Assembly: GCA_001798595.1 (NCBI GenBank)
Contig: MGSS01000081.1
Location: 1 to 59,793 of the forward strand
DNA length: 59,793 nt
Direction: 5' to 3'
Source: Deltaproteobacteria bacterium RIFCSPLOWO2_12_FULL_60_19
GTDB taxonomy: Bacteria; Desulfobacterota; Binatia; UBA9968
Positions within the stretch are counted from its first letter, which is position 1; the number at the start of each line of letters is the position of its first letter. Positions 1 through 7,065 of the stretch are shown one piece after another. The notes under the pieces were generated by a model. It was not told where the DNA came from and did not search any database. It worked only from the letters and a program-made list of their open reading frames with translations. Position numbers and translations under genes: made by a program.

Positions 1-25
1 TTTTCACAGATCGGAGGTTAGCAGC

Positions 26-937
26 ATGAAAATTCTTCGCTTCAACGACGACCGGATCGGCGTGCTCAAAAATGAAACTCACGTCGTGGACGTGAGCGAC
101 GCGGTTCCTTCGCGCAAGGCCAAAGGGCCGCAACGCGTCGTCGAAGACATCATCGAAAACTTCCGCCGGTACCGGCGCCGGTTCGAGCGCATCGTGGCCG
201 AGCAGGAGGGCGTGCCGCTTGCAAGCGTCAAGCTGCTCGTCCCGATTCCCCGGCCGAGCAAATGCATGGCGGCTTTCGTGAATTATGTCGATCGGCCGGA
301 CCGCAGCCCGGACACGCTGCCCAACGAGTATTTCTACAAAGCCCCGGAATTGGTCGGACCCGAAGGCACGGTGGAACTGCTGGATATCCCGCCCGTGGTC
401 GTCTACCAGCCGGAAGCGGAGCTCGCGTTCGTGATGGGCAAGCGGGCAAAGAACGTGACTGAGAAAAAAGCGATGGACTACGTCTTCGGCTACGTCCCGT
501 TCTTCGACATCTCCGCCAGAGGCCTCACCCGCCGCACGCAATTTATCCCCAAGGGCCAAGACGCCTTCGGCCCGTGCGGCCCGTGGATCACAACCAAGGA
601 CGAGATCCCCGATCCGCACAACATCGTGGTGAAATCCTGGGTCAACGGCCAGGCGCGGCAGAACTACAACACCAAGTTCATGGCGCACAAGATTCCCGAC
701 CAGATCGCATGGCTCACTAAATACGTCCAGCTACAGCCCGGCGACGTGATCGCGACCGGCACCTACCACGAGGGGCTCGGCCCGCTCAACGGCGGCGATG
801 TGTTGGAAATCGAAATCGAGAGGATGGGCAGGGCAAAATTCTTCGTCAAGGGCCTGGGGCCGCGCAAGGACGCCGAATGGATGCCGGGCAAGAACCAGCC
901 GACGCCACCGCCGGGCGGAGGGATGAGCAGGGTTTAG
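26..937 (+). CDS. Fumarylacetoacetate hydrolase (FAH) family protein
   Basis: A 303-residue FAH-fold enzyme, of the family that hydrolyses or decarboxylates acylpyruvates and 2-hydroxy-hepta-2,4-diene-1,7-dioate-type products of aromatic ring cleavage. The metal-site signature is visible: E130 and E132 in PEAELAFVMG, then D161 in PFFDIS. It is followed by the family segments GQDAFGPCGPW (178-187) and ATGTYHEGLG (243-252). The N-terminal domain seen in many FAH proteins is present, and the C-terminus is a proline/glycine-rich tail. A GGAGG ribosome site at 13-17 sets the ATG at 26. It faces the NMT1-type ABC operon tail to tail. The fold assignment is firm; the substrate is not known from sequence. 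Confidence 0.9.
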   Translation: MKILRFNDDRIGVLKNETHVVDVSDAVPSRKAKGPQRVVEDIIENFRRYRRRFERIVAEQEGVPLASVKLLVPIPRPSKCMAAFVNYVDRPDRSPDTLPNEYFYKAPELVGPEGTVELLDIPPVVVYQPEAELAFVMGKRAKNVTEKKAMDYVFGYVPFFDISARGLTRRTQFIPKGQDAFGPCGPWITTKDEIPDPHNIVVKSWVNGQARQNYNTKFMAHKIPDQIAWLTKYVQLQPGDVIATGTYHEGLGPLNGGDVLEIEIERMGRAKFFVKGLGPRKDAEWMPGKNQPTPPPGGGMSRV

Positions 938-944
938 GGCTAAA

Positions 945-1022
945 GTACTGAGTAACGAGGACTGAGGACTGAGCTAGGGAGGCGGGGAAACTCAGCACCC
1001 AGCACTCATCCCTCAGCACTCA
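945..1022. repeat. Word-type inverted repeat at a convergent gene junction
   Basis: The gap between the FAH gene and the facing permease is made of the word ACTGAG/GACTGAG repeated on the left (945-974). Its complement, CTCAGCAC/CACTCA, is repeated on the right (990-1022). The two arms can pair imperfectly around a purine-rich loop. The stop codon of the minus-strand permease lies inside the right arm. It probably acts as a bidirectional 3' end or terminator (inference). Confidence 0.6.
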
Positions 1023-1796
1023 TTTCTCCTCACTGGTCATTCCCCGATGCCAGGAGAGCAGCGTGTTAGTCGCCAGCAGGAAAATAATGTTCAGCAGATA
1101 TCCGAGCAGCGCCAGCGACAGCATGCCGGCGTACATCTGATCGACCTTGAAGCGGCGCTGCGAGTCGAGAATAAAATAACCGATCCCGTCGCTGCTCCCC
1201 ACCATCTCCGAGATCACCACCAGGATTAACGTGATCCCCAGCGAGATTCTCAAGCCCGTCGCGATCTGCGGCGAAGCGGCGGGCAGAATCACCTCCGTGA
1301 CGAGCCTGCCGCGCGAAACGCCGAAAGTGCGCGCCGTATAAATCAGAACCCGATCGACGTTTTTCACGCCGTCGAGCGTGTTGAGCAGGATCGGCCACGC
1401 GCACGAGAAAAAGATGACGAAGACCTTCATCCCGTCCCCCAGGCCGAAGAGCAGCATCGCCACCGGCACGACGACCGGCGGCGGGATCGGCCGCGCCATC
1501 TCGATCACGATCTCCAGCATGCGCCGAATCTTTTTGAACAGCCCGAGCGCGACCCCCAGCGGGATAAAGACGGCGGCGGCCAGGAGATAACCCGCCGCCG
1601 CCCGTTTCATGCTTGTTAAAATCTGCGCCGGGATATCCCCCGCGGCGACGAGCGTGAAAAACGATCTCAGGATCTTGCTCATCGGCGGGACAAAGAGTGG
1701 ATTGACGACTTCTGTCCGCGACGCGATCTCCCAGACGGCGACCACGCCCAATAGCACCGCCACGCCGTTCAGTTTCGATTCCGGGTTCCAGCTCAC
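1020..1796 (-). CDS. ABC transporter permease (SsuC/TauC type), second copy
   Basis: A 258-residue inner-membrane permease of the nitrate/sulfonate/taurine class with about six membrane segments. The cytoplasmic EAA loop that docks on the ATPase is seen around residues 150-180 (TARTFG...EVILPAASPQI). The start is a GTG that overlaps the stop of the upstream permease in a GTGA arrangement at 1793-1796, implying translational coupling. It is the last gene of a minus-strand operon, binding protein - ATPase - permease - permease, and would form a heterodimeric channel with its neighbour. The substrate cannot be read from the sequence. Confidence 0.9.
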   Translation of the reverse strand: MSWNPESKLNGVAVLLGVVAVWEIASRTEVVNPLFVPPMSKILRSFFTLVAAGDIPAQILTSMKRAAAGYLLAAAVFIPLGVALGLFKKIRRMLEIVIEMARPIPPPVVVPVAMLLFGLGDGMKVFVIFFSCAWPILLNTLDGVKNVDRVLIYTARTFGVSRGRLVTEVILPAASPQIATGLRISLGITLILVVISEMVGSSDGIGYFILDSQRRFKVDQMYAGMLSLALLGYLLNIIFLLATNTLLSWHRGMTSEEK

Positions 1797-2572
1797 AGCG
1801 CTTCCCTAGCCGTCATCCCGCGATGCCACTTCATCGCCGTCGCATCGAGCCATACAAACAGACGATTGAGCGCGTATCCCAGGAAGGAAACCAGCGCGAT
1901 CCCGGCGTACATGTTGCCCGTCCTGAGCGACCGCTCCTCGTCCAAAATGAAAAATCCCAGGCCGCTGGAGCCGACCACCATCTCACCCGTGGTCACGAGG
2001 ATCAACGCGATGGAGAGGCTGACTCTGAGCCCGGTCACGATGTAAGGCAGCGCCGCCGGGAGAGCGATGGCGCGCAAAATTCTCCAGCGGCCGAGGCCGA
2101 AGGTCCTGCCGGTGTCGAGCAGCATCCGATCGATGTTTCTCACGCCGTCGATGGTGTTGATGAGAATGGGCCACGCGCATGCATAGACCGTGACGGCGAC
2201 GATGGTCGCATTGCCGATGCCGAGCATGAGGATCGCAACCGGGATGATCGCGACGGAAGGCATCGGGCGGAGCAGCTCGATGACGATCTCGCACAAATTA
2301 TACGCGCGCCTGAAATAGCCGAGAACAATTCCCAAGGCAACGGCGATCATCGCCGCGAGAAGATAGCCGGCGAGAAAGCGCCCCAAGGTCACGATGAGAT
2401 GCGTGAAAAGCTCGCGCGAGAACGCCAACTGAAAAAGCGATTGCACGATGCGGCTGGCCGGCGGAAGATAAGCTCCCATGACCGGATTCAGGCGAGCCGA
2501 GACTTCCCACAAAAAGAGGAGGACGGCGAAAGTCGCAAGCCCCGGCGCGTTGATCCGCCTCGACAAACTCAC
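1793..2572 (-). CDS. ABC transporter permease (SsuC/TauC type), first copy
   Basis: A 259-residue permease paralogous to the next gene, with an N-terminal membrane segment and the EAA loop (TGRTFGLGRW then IALPAALPYIV). The open frame runs far upstream into the ATPase gene. The GTG at 2572 is preferred because it overlaps the ATPase stop (GTGA, 2569-2572), the same coupling as at the next junction, and because the protein then has the family's usual length. Together the two permeases would form the membrane channel of an importer for a small organic or organosulfur-type compound (family-level inference). Confidence 0.88.
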   Translation of the reverse strand: MSLSRRINAPGLATFAVLLFLWEVSARLNPVMGAYLPPASRIVQSLFQLAFSRELFTHLIVTLGRFLAGYLLAAMIAVALGIVLGYFRRAYNLCEIVIELLRPMPSVAIIPVAILMLGIGNATIVAVTVYACAWPILINTIDGVRNIDRMLLDTGRTFGLGRWRILRAIALPAALPYIVTGLRVSLSIALILVTTGEMVVGSSGLGFFILDEERSLRTGNMYAGIALVSFLGYALNRLFVWLDATAMKWHRGMTAREAL

Positions 2573-3345
2573 GACACCCCATCTCCTGAGATCTGCCGGT
2601 AGATTTCGTTTCTCAGCTCCATGAATCGCCCGTCCGCCCGCGTTGCGAGCTGATCTCTCGGACGGCTGAGAGGAACCACCACATCGCCGATCACACGAGA
2701 GGGCCGGCGGCCGAGGACCTGGATTCTGTCGGAGAGGTAGATCGCCTCTTCGATATCGTGCGTGACGAACAGAATGGTCGTGCACAGCTCCTTCCACAGT
2801 TTGAGCAAGCTGTCTTCCAGCTCGAGCCGCGTCATCGCGTCCACCGAGCCGAAAGGCTCGTCCATCAGGAGCACCTCCGGCTCATAGGCCAGCGCGCGGG
2901 CGATGGCGACCCGCTGCTGCATGCCTCCCGAAAGCTCCCAGGGATAGTGCCGCTCAAAGCCTTCCAGACCGACCAGACCGAGGAGATGTTTTGCTTTTTT
3001 CTCCGTATCCCGCGAGGAATTTCCCTTGGCCTCAAGGCCGAACAGCACGTTGCCGAGCACCGTGCGCCAGGCGAACAACGAACGGTTATACTCCTGGAAG
3101 ACCAGCACGAGATTTCGCGGCGGGCCGGCGACCTGCTCTCCCTTCACGACCACCCGGCCGCCGCTCGGCGCGAGCAGGCCCGCCATGCACATGAGCAGCG
3201 TCGTCTTGCCGCAGCCGGAAGGCCCGACGAGCGAGACGAATTCTCCCTGATCGACTTGAAACGAGATCTCTTGAATCGCCGGCGTCGATTCCCCGCCCGC
3301 CTGGCGATAACTCTTGGAAAGAGCTTCTACTTCGAGAATGGCCAT
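2569..3345 (-). CDS. ABC transporter ATPase (SsuB/TauB type)
   Basis: A 258-residue cytoplasmic nucleotide-binding subunit powering the importer. All motifs are intact: Walker A GPSGCGKTT (41-49), Q-loop Q84, signature LSGGMQQR (138-145), Walker B LLMDEP (159-164) and the switch histidine H196. There is no C-terminal regulatory domain. The gene is upstream of the two permeases and overlaps the first by 4 bp. About 60 bp with a GTGAGGC word repeat separates it from the binding-protein gene. Confidence 0.93.
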   Translation of the reverse strand: MAILEVEALSKSYRQAGGESTPAIQEISFQVDQGEFVSLVGPSGCGKTTLLMCMAGLLAPSGGRVVVKGEQVAGPPRNLVLVFQEYNRSLFAWRTVLGNVLFGLEAKGNSSRDTEKKAKHLLGLVGLEGFERHYPWELSGGMQQRVAIARALAYEPEVLLMDEPFGSVDAMTRLELEDSLLKLWKELCTTILFVTHDIEEAIYLSDRIQVLGRRPSRVIGDVVVPLSRPRDQLATRADGRFMELRNEIYRQISGDGVS

Positions 3346-3359
3346 AGAAAGGTGAAACC

Positions 3360-3398
3360 GTGAGGCGTGAGGCGTAAGGGGTGAGGCGCCTCACGCGC
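3360..3398. repeat. GTGAGGC word repeat with complementary tail
   Basis: The word GTGAGGCGT and its variants occur three times in a row and are followed directly by GCGCCTCACGCG, giving a short hairpin. It lies between the binding-protein gene and the ATPase gene inside the operon. It could lower readthrough or stabilise the upstream mRNA end, so that the binding protein is made in excess (inference). Confidence 0.5.
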
Positions 3399-3405
3399 AT
3401 GTTGG

Positions 3406-4368
3406 CTAACCCCTAGGCGCAAGATCGCTGATGATCTCTGACGCCCTGAAGGAGCGATCGATCAACTTGTATTTATGCGTCAGGTCGATGGTCACCTGGA
3501 GGTCTTTTTCGGAGACGCCCTTCTCATACAGCGGCAGGGCGACCTGCTTCGCCAGGTCGGCACTTAAGCCGGTCCATTTCGCAATGATATTTCTCGTGCC
3601 CTGGATATCGGCGTGAATGGCATCGACGCCCTGATTTAAGGATTGCACAAAGCTGCGCGCCATCTCTTTATTCTTTTGAATCCACTTTTCCGAAGCGAAC
3701 CAACTGGCGATGAGGAACTTCGGCGCCACTGCGCTCCAGGTGTGGGCCAGCACGCGCGTCACGCCTTTGCCGACGGACGAAGTCACAAAGGGCTCCTGCG
3801 CGCTGATCGCTTCCACCCTCCCGGAGACCAGCGCCGCCTCCATCTGGGGGAATGGGATCTCCACGAATTTGACCTTGGAGGAGGTCGCGCCACTCTTGTC
3901 GAGCCAAGCGAGCGCCATGAGGTGAACGATGTTGTTCAACGTGTTGACGGCGACGGTCATCCCTTCGAGGTCCCTGGCCTGCCTGATTGGAGAATCCTTG
4001 AGCACCTGGAGCGCGTGGGTATCGTTGCTTCCCTTGATGTTGATGGCGCCGCCGCAGACGATTTTAAAATCGAAACCGCCCACGTGAGCCTGATAGAGCG
4101 AGATCACGTTGCTCCAGCCGACCTGCAGGTCGCCCGAGGCTACGCCGGGCAGGATCGTCGCCCCTCCCGCCATCGGAACGAGTTCAAGGTCGAGGCCACG
4201 TTGCTTAAAGAACCCTTTCTCCATCGCCACATAAATGGGTGCGGTATCGACGATCTTCATGTAGCCGACTTTCCCTTTGGCCTGAGCCAGAGCGCTCTTG
4301 CCGAGAAGAGGCAGAGCCGCAACCCCCAGGGCAACCTCAACTACGAACTTGCGCCGCGTGATGGCCAT
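3406..4368 (-). CDS. NMT1/THI5-like ABC solute-binding protein with twin-arginine signal
   Basis: A 320-residue periplasmic binding protein, first gene of the 4.4-1.0 kb importer operon. The N-terminus MAITRRKF, followed by a hydrophobic stretch ending near ALAQA, has the twin-arginine (Tat) pattern, suggesting export in folded form. The ATG at 4368 is preferred over a TTG two codons upstream because a GGAGG sits about eight bases before it. The mature part has the NMT1 layout: GYMKIVDTAPIYVAMEKG near the start, AGGATILPGVASGDLQVG, and a central SAQEPFV segment. This family binds taurine, aliphatic sulfonates, pyrimidine precursors or aromatic acids; the ligand here is unknown. Confidence 0.88.
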   Translation of the reverse strand: MAITRRKFVVEVALGVAALPLLGKSALAQAKGKVGYMKIVDTAPIYVAMEKGFFKQRGLDLELVPMAGGATILPGVASGDLQVGWSNVISLYQAHVGGFDFKIVCGGAINIKGSNDTHALQVLKDSPIRQARDLEGMTVAVNTLNNIVHLMALAWLDKSGATSSKVKFVEIPFPQMEAALVSGRVEAISAQEPFVTSSVGKGVTRVLAHTWSAVAPKFLIASWFASEKWIQKNKEMARSFVQSLNQGVDAIHADIQGTRNIIAKWTGLSADLAKQVALPLYEKGVSEKDLQVTIDLTHKYKLIDRSFRASEIISDLAPRG

Positions 4369-4467
4369 ATCCAATCCTCCTTCGGCGATGACGCCGGACG
4401 GTATTTTGCCCCAACGCTAACGGCTTAAGCGGAGATCGTCAAGAGGAAAATTCTGTCGCCCGGGGCG

Positions 4468-4496
4468 TTGACATCCGTTGAGACCGGGCGATAAAA
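4468..4496 (+). promoter_or_regulatory. Sigma-70-like promoter for the MFS gene
   Basis: TTGACA at 4468-4473, a 17-bp spacer and GATAAA at 4491-4496 fit a housekeeping promoter (6/6 and 4/6 matches). It lies in the divergent gap between the ABC binding-protein gene and the MFS gene. The purine-rich AAAAGGAG at 4493-4500 overlaps the -10 and is too far from the ATG to be its ribosome site. Confidence 0.5.
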
Positions 4497-4523
4497 GGAG
4501 ACTAAGCGGAAAACGACACTGCG

Positions 4524-5774
4524 ATGAACGACACGCAAAAAGCCGAAGCCCTGCCGATCGGCGCGCAGGCTGAAACAGAGGCGGAAGCGGGCGAGACCGA
4601 AAAGCGGTTTGCCATCGGGCTTATCAGCTTCTGCCACTCTCTCAATCACCTTCAGTCGAGCTTCACCTCGGTCCTCTTCCCGGTGATGATGCGGGATCTC
4701 GGGTTCGGGTTTCTCCAGCTCGGCGTCCTTTCGGCCGTCTCCAGCCTGACCGGCAACGGGCTCCAGGTGATCTACGGCTTGTTGGCCGGCATGTTCAAGC
4801 GCACGACGATGCTCGGACTGGGCAATGTGGTGTTGGGCTTGTCCACCATCCTCCACTCGCTGGTTGGAAATTACCCCCAACTCATATTCATGCGGGTGAT
4901 CTCCTCCGTCGGCTCCAGCCCGCAGCACCCCACGGGATCGAGCCTGCTCTCGCGCTACTATCCGAAGGCGCGCGGTTGGGCGCTGACCTTCCACTACACC
5001 GCCGGCAACGCGGGATCCTTCGTCGCCCCGGCGCTCGCATCGTTTCTCCTCCTCTACATGGGCTGGCGCTGGGTCTTCGTTATCTTCGGCGTTCCTGGAA
5101 TGTTGTTCGGCCTCGCCCTTTTTTTCCTTCGCGATTGGGGCCCTCAAGGCGGACTGGAAAACAAGAAAACCAAAGCGCATGCCGGGTTGAGCGCCTACGT
5201 CAAATGCTTGAAAGACCGCAACCTCATGCTGACCTCTCTCATCTTGATGGTCGGCGCGGCGGGTCGCGGCACCGGCGTCAACGCCACCTACCTGGTGCCG
5301 TTTTTCATGGAGCAGTTCTCGGTCTCCGCGCCGACCGGAGGGTTACTGTTGACGGCGCTGCAAGGCGCGGCGCTGGTCGGGCCGCTGACGATCGGCTGGC
5401 TGTCCGATAGATATTGGAAGCGGTCATTCATCGTTCAGATCACGCTCGCGCTTTCCGCGATCATGACCGTTTGGCTCCCGCATCACACGGGTCTGGACGT
5501 CCTATTCTTCGTCAACCTGCTTCTCTACGGCGCCGTCGTCCACGCGCGCGGCTCGCTCACCCAGGCGATGATCGCCGACTTTGCCTCGGAAGAGCTGGCC
5601 GACGCCGCCTTCTCGATCTACTTCTTCGTCGGCTTCATCTCCGCGCCCATCTGGACGCTCCTCACCGGCTACATCATGGACCACTACGGCTTCGCCCCCG
5701 CCTTCTACGTCGCCGCCTGCTCGTACATCGCCGGAATGATTCTGTTGATGTTTGTCAAAGAAAAGAGAAAGTAG
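4524..5774 (+). CDS. MFS transporter, 12 membrane segments
   Basis: A 416-residue major facilitator with a 28-residue acidic cytoplasmic tail followed by about 12 predicted membrane helices and a central loop near residues 210-230. GWLSDRYWKRS after helix 8 resembles the conserved MFS loop (GxxxDRxGR). No substrate signature is recognised. It is divergent from the NMT1 ABC operon and shares its promoter region. It ends close to a repeat-rich gap. A plausible role is carboxylate or drug movement; sequence alone does not decide. Confidence 0.85.
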   Translation: MNDTQKAEALPIGAQAETEAEAGETEKRFAIGLISFCHSLNHLQSSFTSVLFPVMMRDLGFGFLQLGVLSAVSSLTGNGLQVIYGLLAGMFKRTTMLGLGNVVLGLSTILHSLVGNYPQLIFMRVISSVGSSPQHPTGSSLLSRYYPKARGWALTFHYTAGNAGSFVAPALASFLLLYMGWRWVFVIFGVPGMLFGLALFFLRDWGPQGGLENKKTKAHAGLSAYVKCLKDRNLMLTSLILMVGAAGRGTGVNATYLVPFFMEQFSVSAPTGGLLLTALQGAALVGPLTIGWLSDRYWKRSFIVQITLALSAIMTVWLPHHTGLDVLFFVNLLLYGAVVHARGSLTQAMIADFASEELADAAFSIYFFVGFISAPIWTLLTGYIMDHYGFAPAFYVAACSYIAGMILLMFVKEKRK

Positions 5775-5779
5775 CTACA

Positions 5780-5959
5780 GGCCGCTGAAAAAGGCCCATC
5801 CACCGTCAGCCCGCCTGGGAATCTCTCTCCGGGCCGACATGTCCTCGCTTCGCTCGGAATCTCAGATTGCACATTTCAGATCTCAAATCTGCCATTTGAG
5901 ATTTGCGATTTGAGATCCCGAAGGGCTCGCATCGGCCCTCCGAGAGACCCCCAGGCGGG
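5780..5959. repeat. MITE-like nested inverted repeat
   Basis: Directly after the MFS stop, GGCCGCTGAAAAAGGCC (5780-5796) matches the reverse complement of 42421-42437 almost exactly, so it is a dispersed element end. It is followed by a 28-bp inverted repeat, arms 5810-5837 and 5932-5959 (23 of 28 positions complementary). Between the arms are AT-rich words (TTTCAGATCTCAAATCTG, ATTTGAGATTTGCGATTTG) that pair with each other. There is no coding potential or transposase. Together with 5982-6070 this fills the gene-free 5775-6089 interval. Confidence 0.55.
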
Positions 5960-5981
5960 CGGTAGTGATGGTTGCGGTCGA

Positions 5982-6070
5982 GGGGGCGAGCCGCGAAGGG
6001 CGACGGCACTGACCGTGCAGGTTCGAAAAAAGCAGAAACCTGTTGCCGTCGCCCGGAGAGGCTCGTCCCC
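5982..6070 (-). repeat. Structured repeat / candidate RNA element, copy 1
   Basis: Three nested stems can form. The outer stem is 5982-5992 with 6060-6070 (11 pairs, one wobble), the middle is 5998-6008 with 6044-6054 (11 perfect pairs), and the inner is 6018-6023 with 6037-6042. The loops contain CACTGACCG and TCGAAAAAA. A second copy at 6923-7009 keeps these loop sequences while changing the stems in a compensated way. The element lies about 20 bp downstream of the SDR gene's stop codon on the minus strand, so it would sit in the 3' end of that transcript. It could be a palindromic repeat of REP type or a structured RNA; the strand is inferred from the flanking genes. Confidence 0.55.
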
Positions 6071-6089
6071 GAGAGCGCCGCGCGGCCTG

Positions 6090-6839
6090 CTAAATCCTGC
6101 CGGCCATCGCGCCGCCGTCCACTAAGAGATCGGCAGCGGTGATGAAGTCGGATTCGTCCCCGCACATAAACAGCACCGCCTGAGCCACATCCCTCGGCGT
6201 CCCTCTGCGCCCGGCGAGATTCTTGACGTAGCGGTTCTCCGGCACCACGTCCTCGCCCACGGGCGAGCCGATGCGGTTGGGCGTGACCGAATTGACGCGT
6301 ATCCCATGCGGAGCAAGCTGAATCGCGAGCGAGCGTGTCAGATTCAACACCCCGCCCTTGGCCGCCGTGTAGGCGGTGGCGTCGGGTCTGCCCGTATAGC
6401 CGGAGGTCGAAGCGATATTGATGATGCGCCCTTTGCGCTTTTGATCGACCATGACGCGGGCGACAAGTTTCGTGCAGAGAAAGACGCTCTTCAGCGTCAC
6501 GTTCATCACCTTGTCCCACTCCTGCTCGGTCAAGTCTAAAATATTCTTGCGGTCGGTCCAGGCGGCGTTGTTGACCAAAATATCGATGCCGCCGCCCCAC
6601 TTCTGCGTAACCGCGCCGACCATCTTTTCAACGTCCGCCGCCGAGGAGACGTCGCACACCAACGCCATTGCGCAGCCTGGGTGAGCGGCGTTGACTTCGG
6701 CCGCCACCTTCTCGCCCCTGCCTTTGTCCAAATCCACAATCGCGACGCGCGCCCCCTCCTCCGCAAATATTTTAACGATCTCCTCCCCGATATTGCGCCC
6801 CGCCCCGGTCACAACGGCAACTTTATTTTCCAACTTCAT
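6090..6839 (-). CDS. Short-chain dehydrogenase/reductase (SDR), classical type
   Basis: A 249-residue NAD(P)(H)-dependent oxidoreductase with every classical SDR landmark. These are cofactor loop TGAGRNIG (11-18), D61-type acidic turn VCDV (61-64), NNAA (90-93), the structural Asn in NVT (113), catalytic S144, Y157 and K161 (YTAAK), and the C-terminal DGG. The ATG at 6839 is chosen because AGGAG lies eight bases upstream; an earlier start would add an unconserved segment. Acidic D36 and D38 after strand 2 favour NAD(H). The gene stands alone between two copies of a structured repeat. The substrate is unknown. Confidence 0.9.
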   Translation of the reverse strand: MKLENKVAVVTGAGRNIGEEIVKIFAEEGARVAIVDLDKGRGEKVAAEVNAAHPGCAMALVCDVSSAADVEKMVGAVTQKWGGGIDILVNNAAWTDRKNILDLTEQEWDKVMNVTLKSVFLCTKLVARVMVDQKRKGRIINIASTSGYTGRPDATAYTAAKGGVLNLTRSLAIQLAPHGIRVNSVTPNRIGSPVGEDVVPENRYVKNLAGRRGTPRDVAQAVLFMCGDESDFITAADLLVDGGAMAGRI

Positions 6840-6922
6840 AAACGATCTCCTTATCCTACTGTTCCCCGGCACGAAAAATTTATTCTGTCAACACTATCAG
6901 CACCAGCGGTTCCAACGACCGA

Positions 6923-7009
6923 GGGACAAGCCTCGATGGACAAAGGCACTGACCGCGAGGGGTCGAAAAAATCAGCGCCCTATTGCCTTTGGCCTGAGAG
7001 GCTTGTTCC
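6923..7009 (-). repeat. Structured repeat / candidate RNA element, copy 2
   Basis: This has the same architecture as 5982-6070. The outer stem is 6923-6932 with 7000-7009, the middle is 6938-6948 with 6984-6994 (10 of 11 pairs), and there is a shorter inner stem 6958-6961 with 6978-6981. CACTGACCG and TCGAAAAAA are unchanged in the loops. In the stems, G-C pairs of copy 1 become A-U here on both sides. The element is about 57 bp downstream of the MFS stop at 7066 and about 85 bp upstream of the SDR start, both read on the minus strand. Confidence 0.55.
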
Positions 7010-7065
7010 GACGGGCGTTGTCGCATCGCTTTCATTCCTCGCAAGCCGTCATTCGCCGCTTTTCC

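Noticed and set aside
1823-2602. A plus-strand frame of 259 residues opposite the permease and ATPase genes
   Set aside because: Its composition is strongly charged and repetitive without any domain, and it is fully antisense to well-supported genes.
6923-7009. Glycine riboswitch on the minus strand (the segment CTCTCAGGCCAAAGG resembles its 3' half)
   Set aside because: The required 5' half (GGAGAG and the CCGAAGGGGCAA core) is missing upstream, and copy 1 changes the resembling bases while keeping the stems. The element also lies at gene ends with no glycine gene following.
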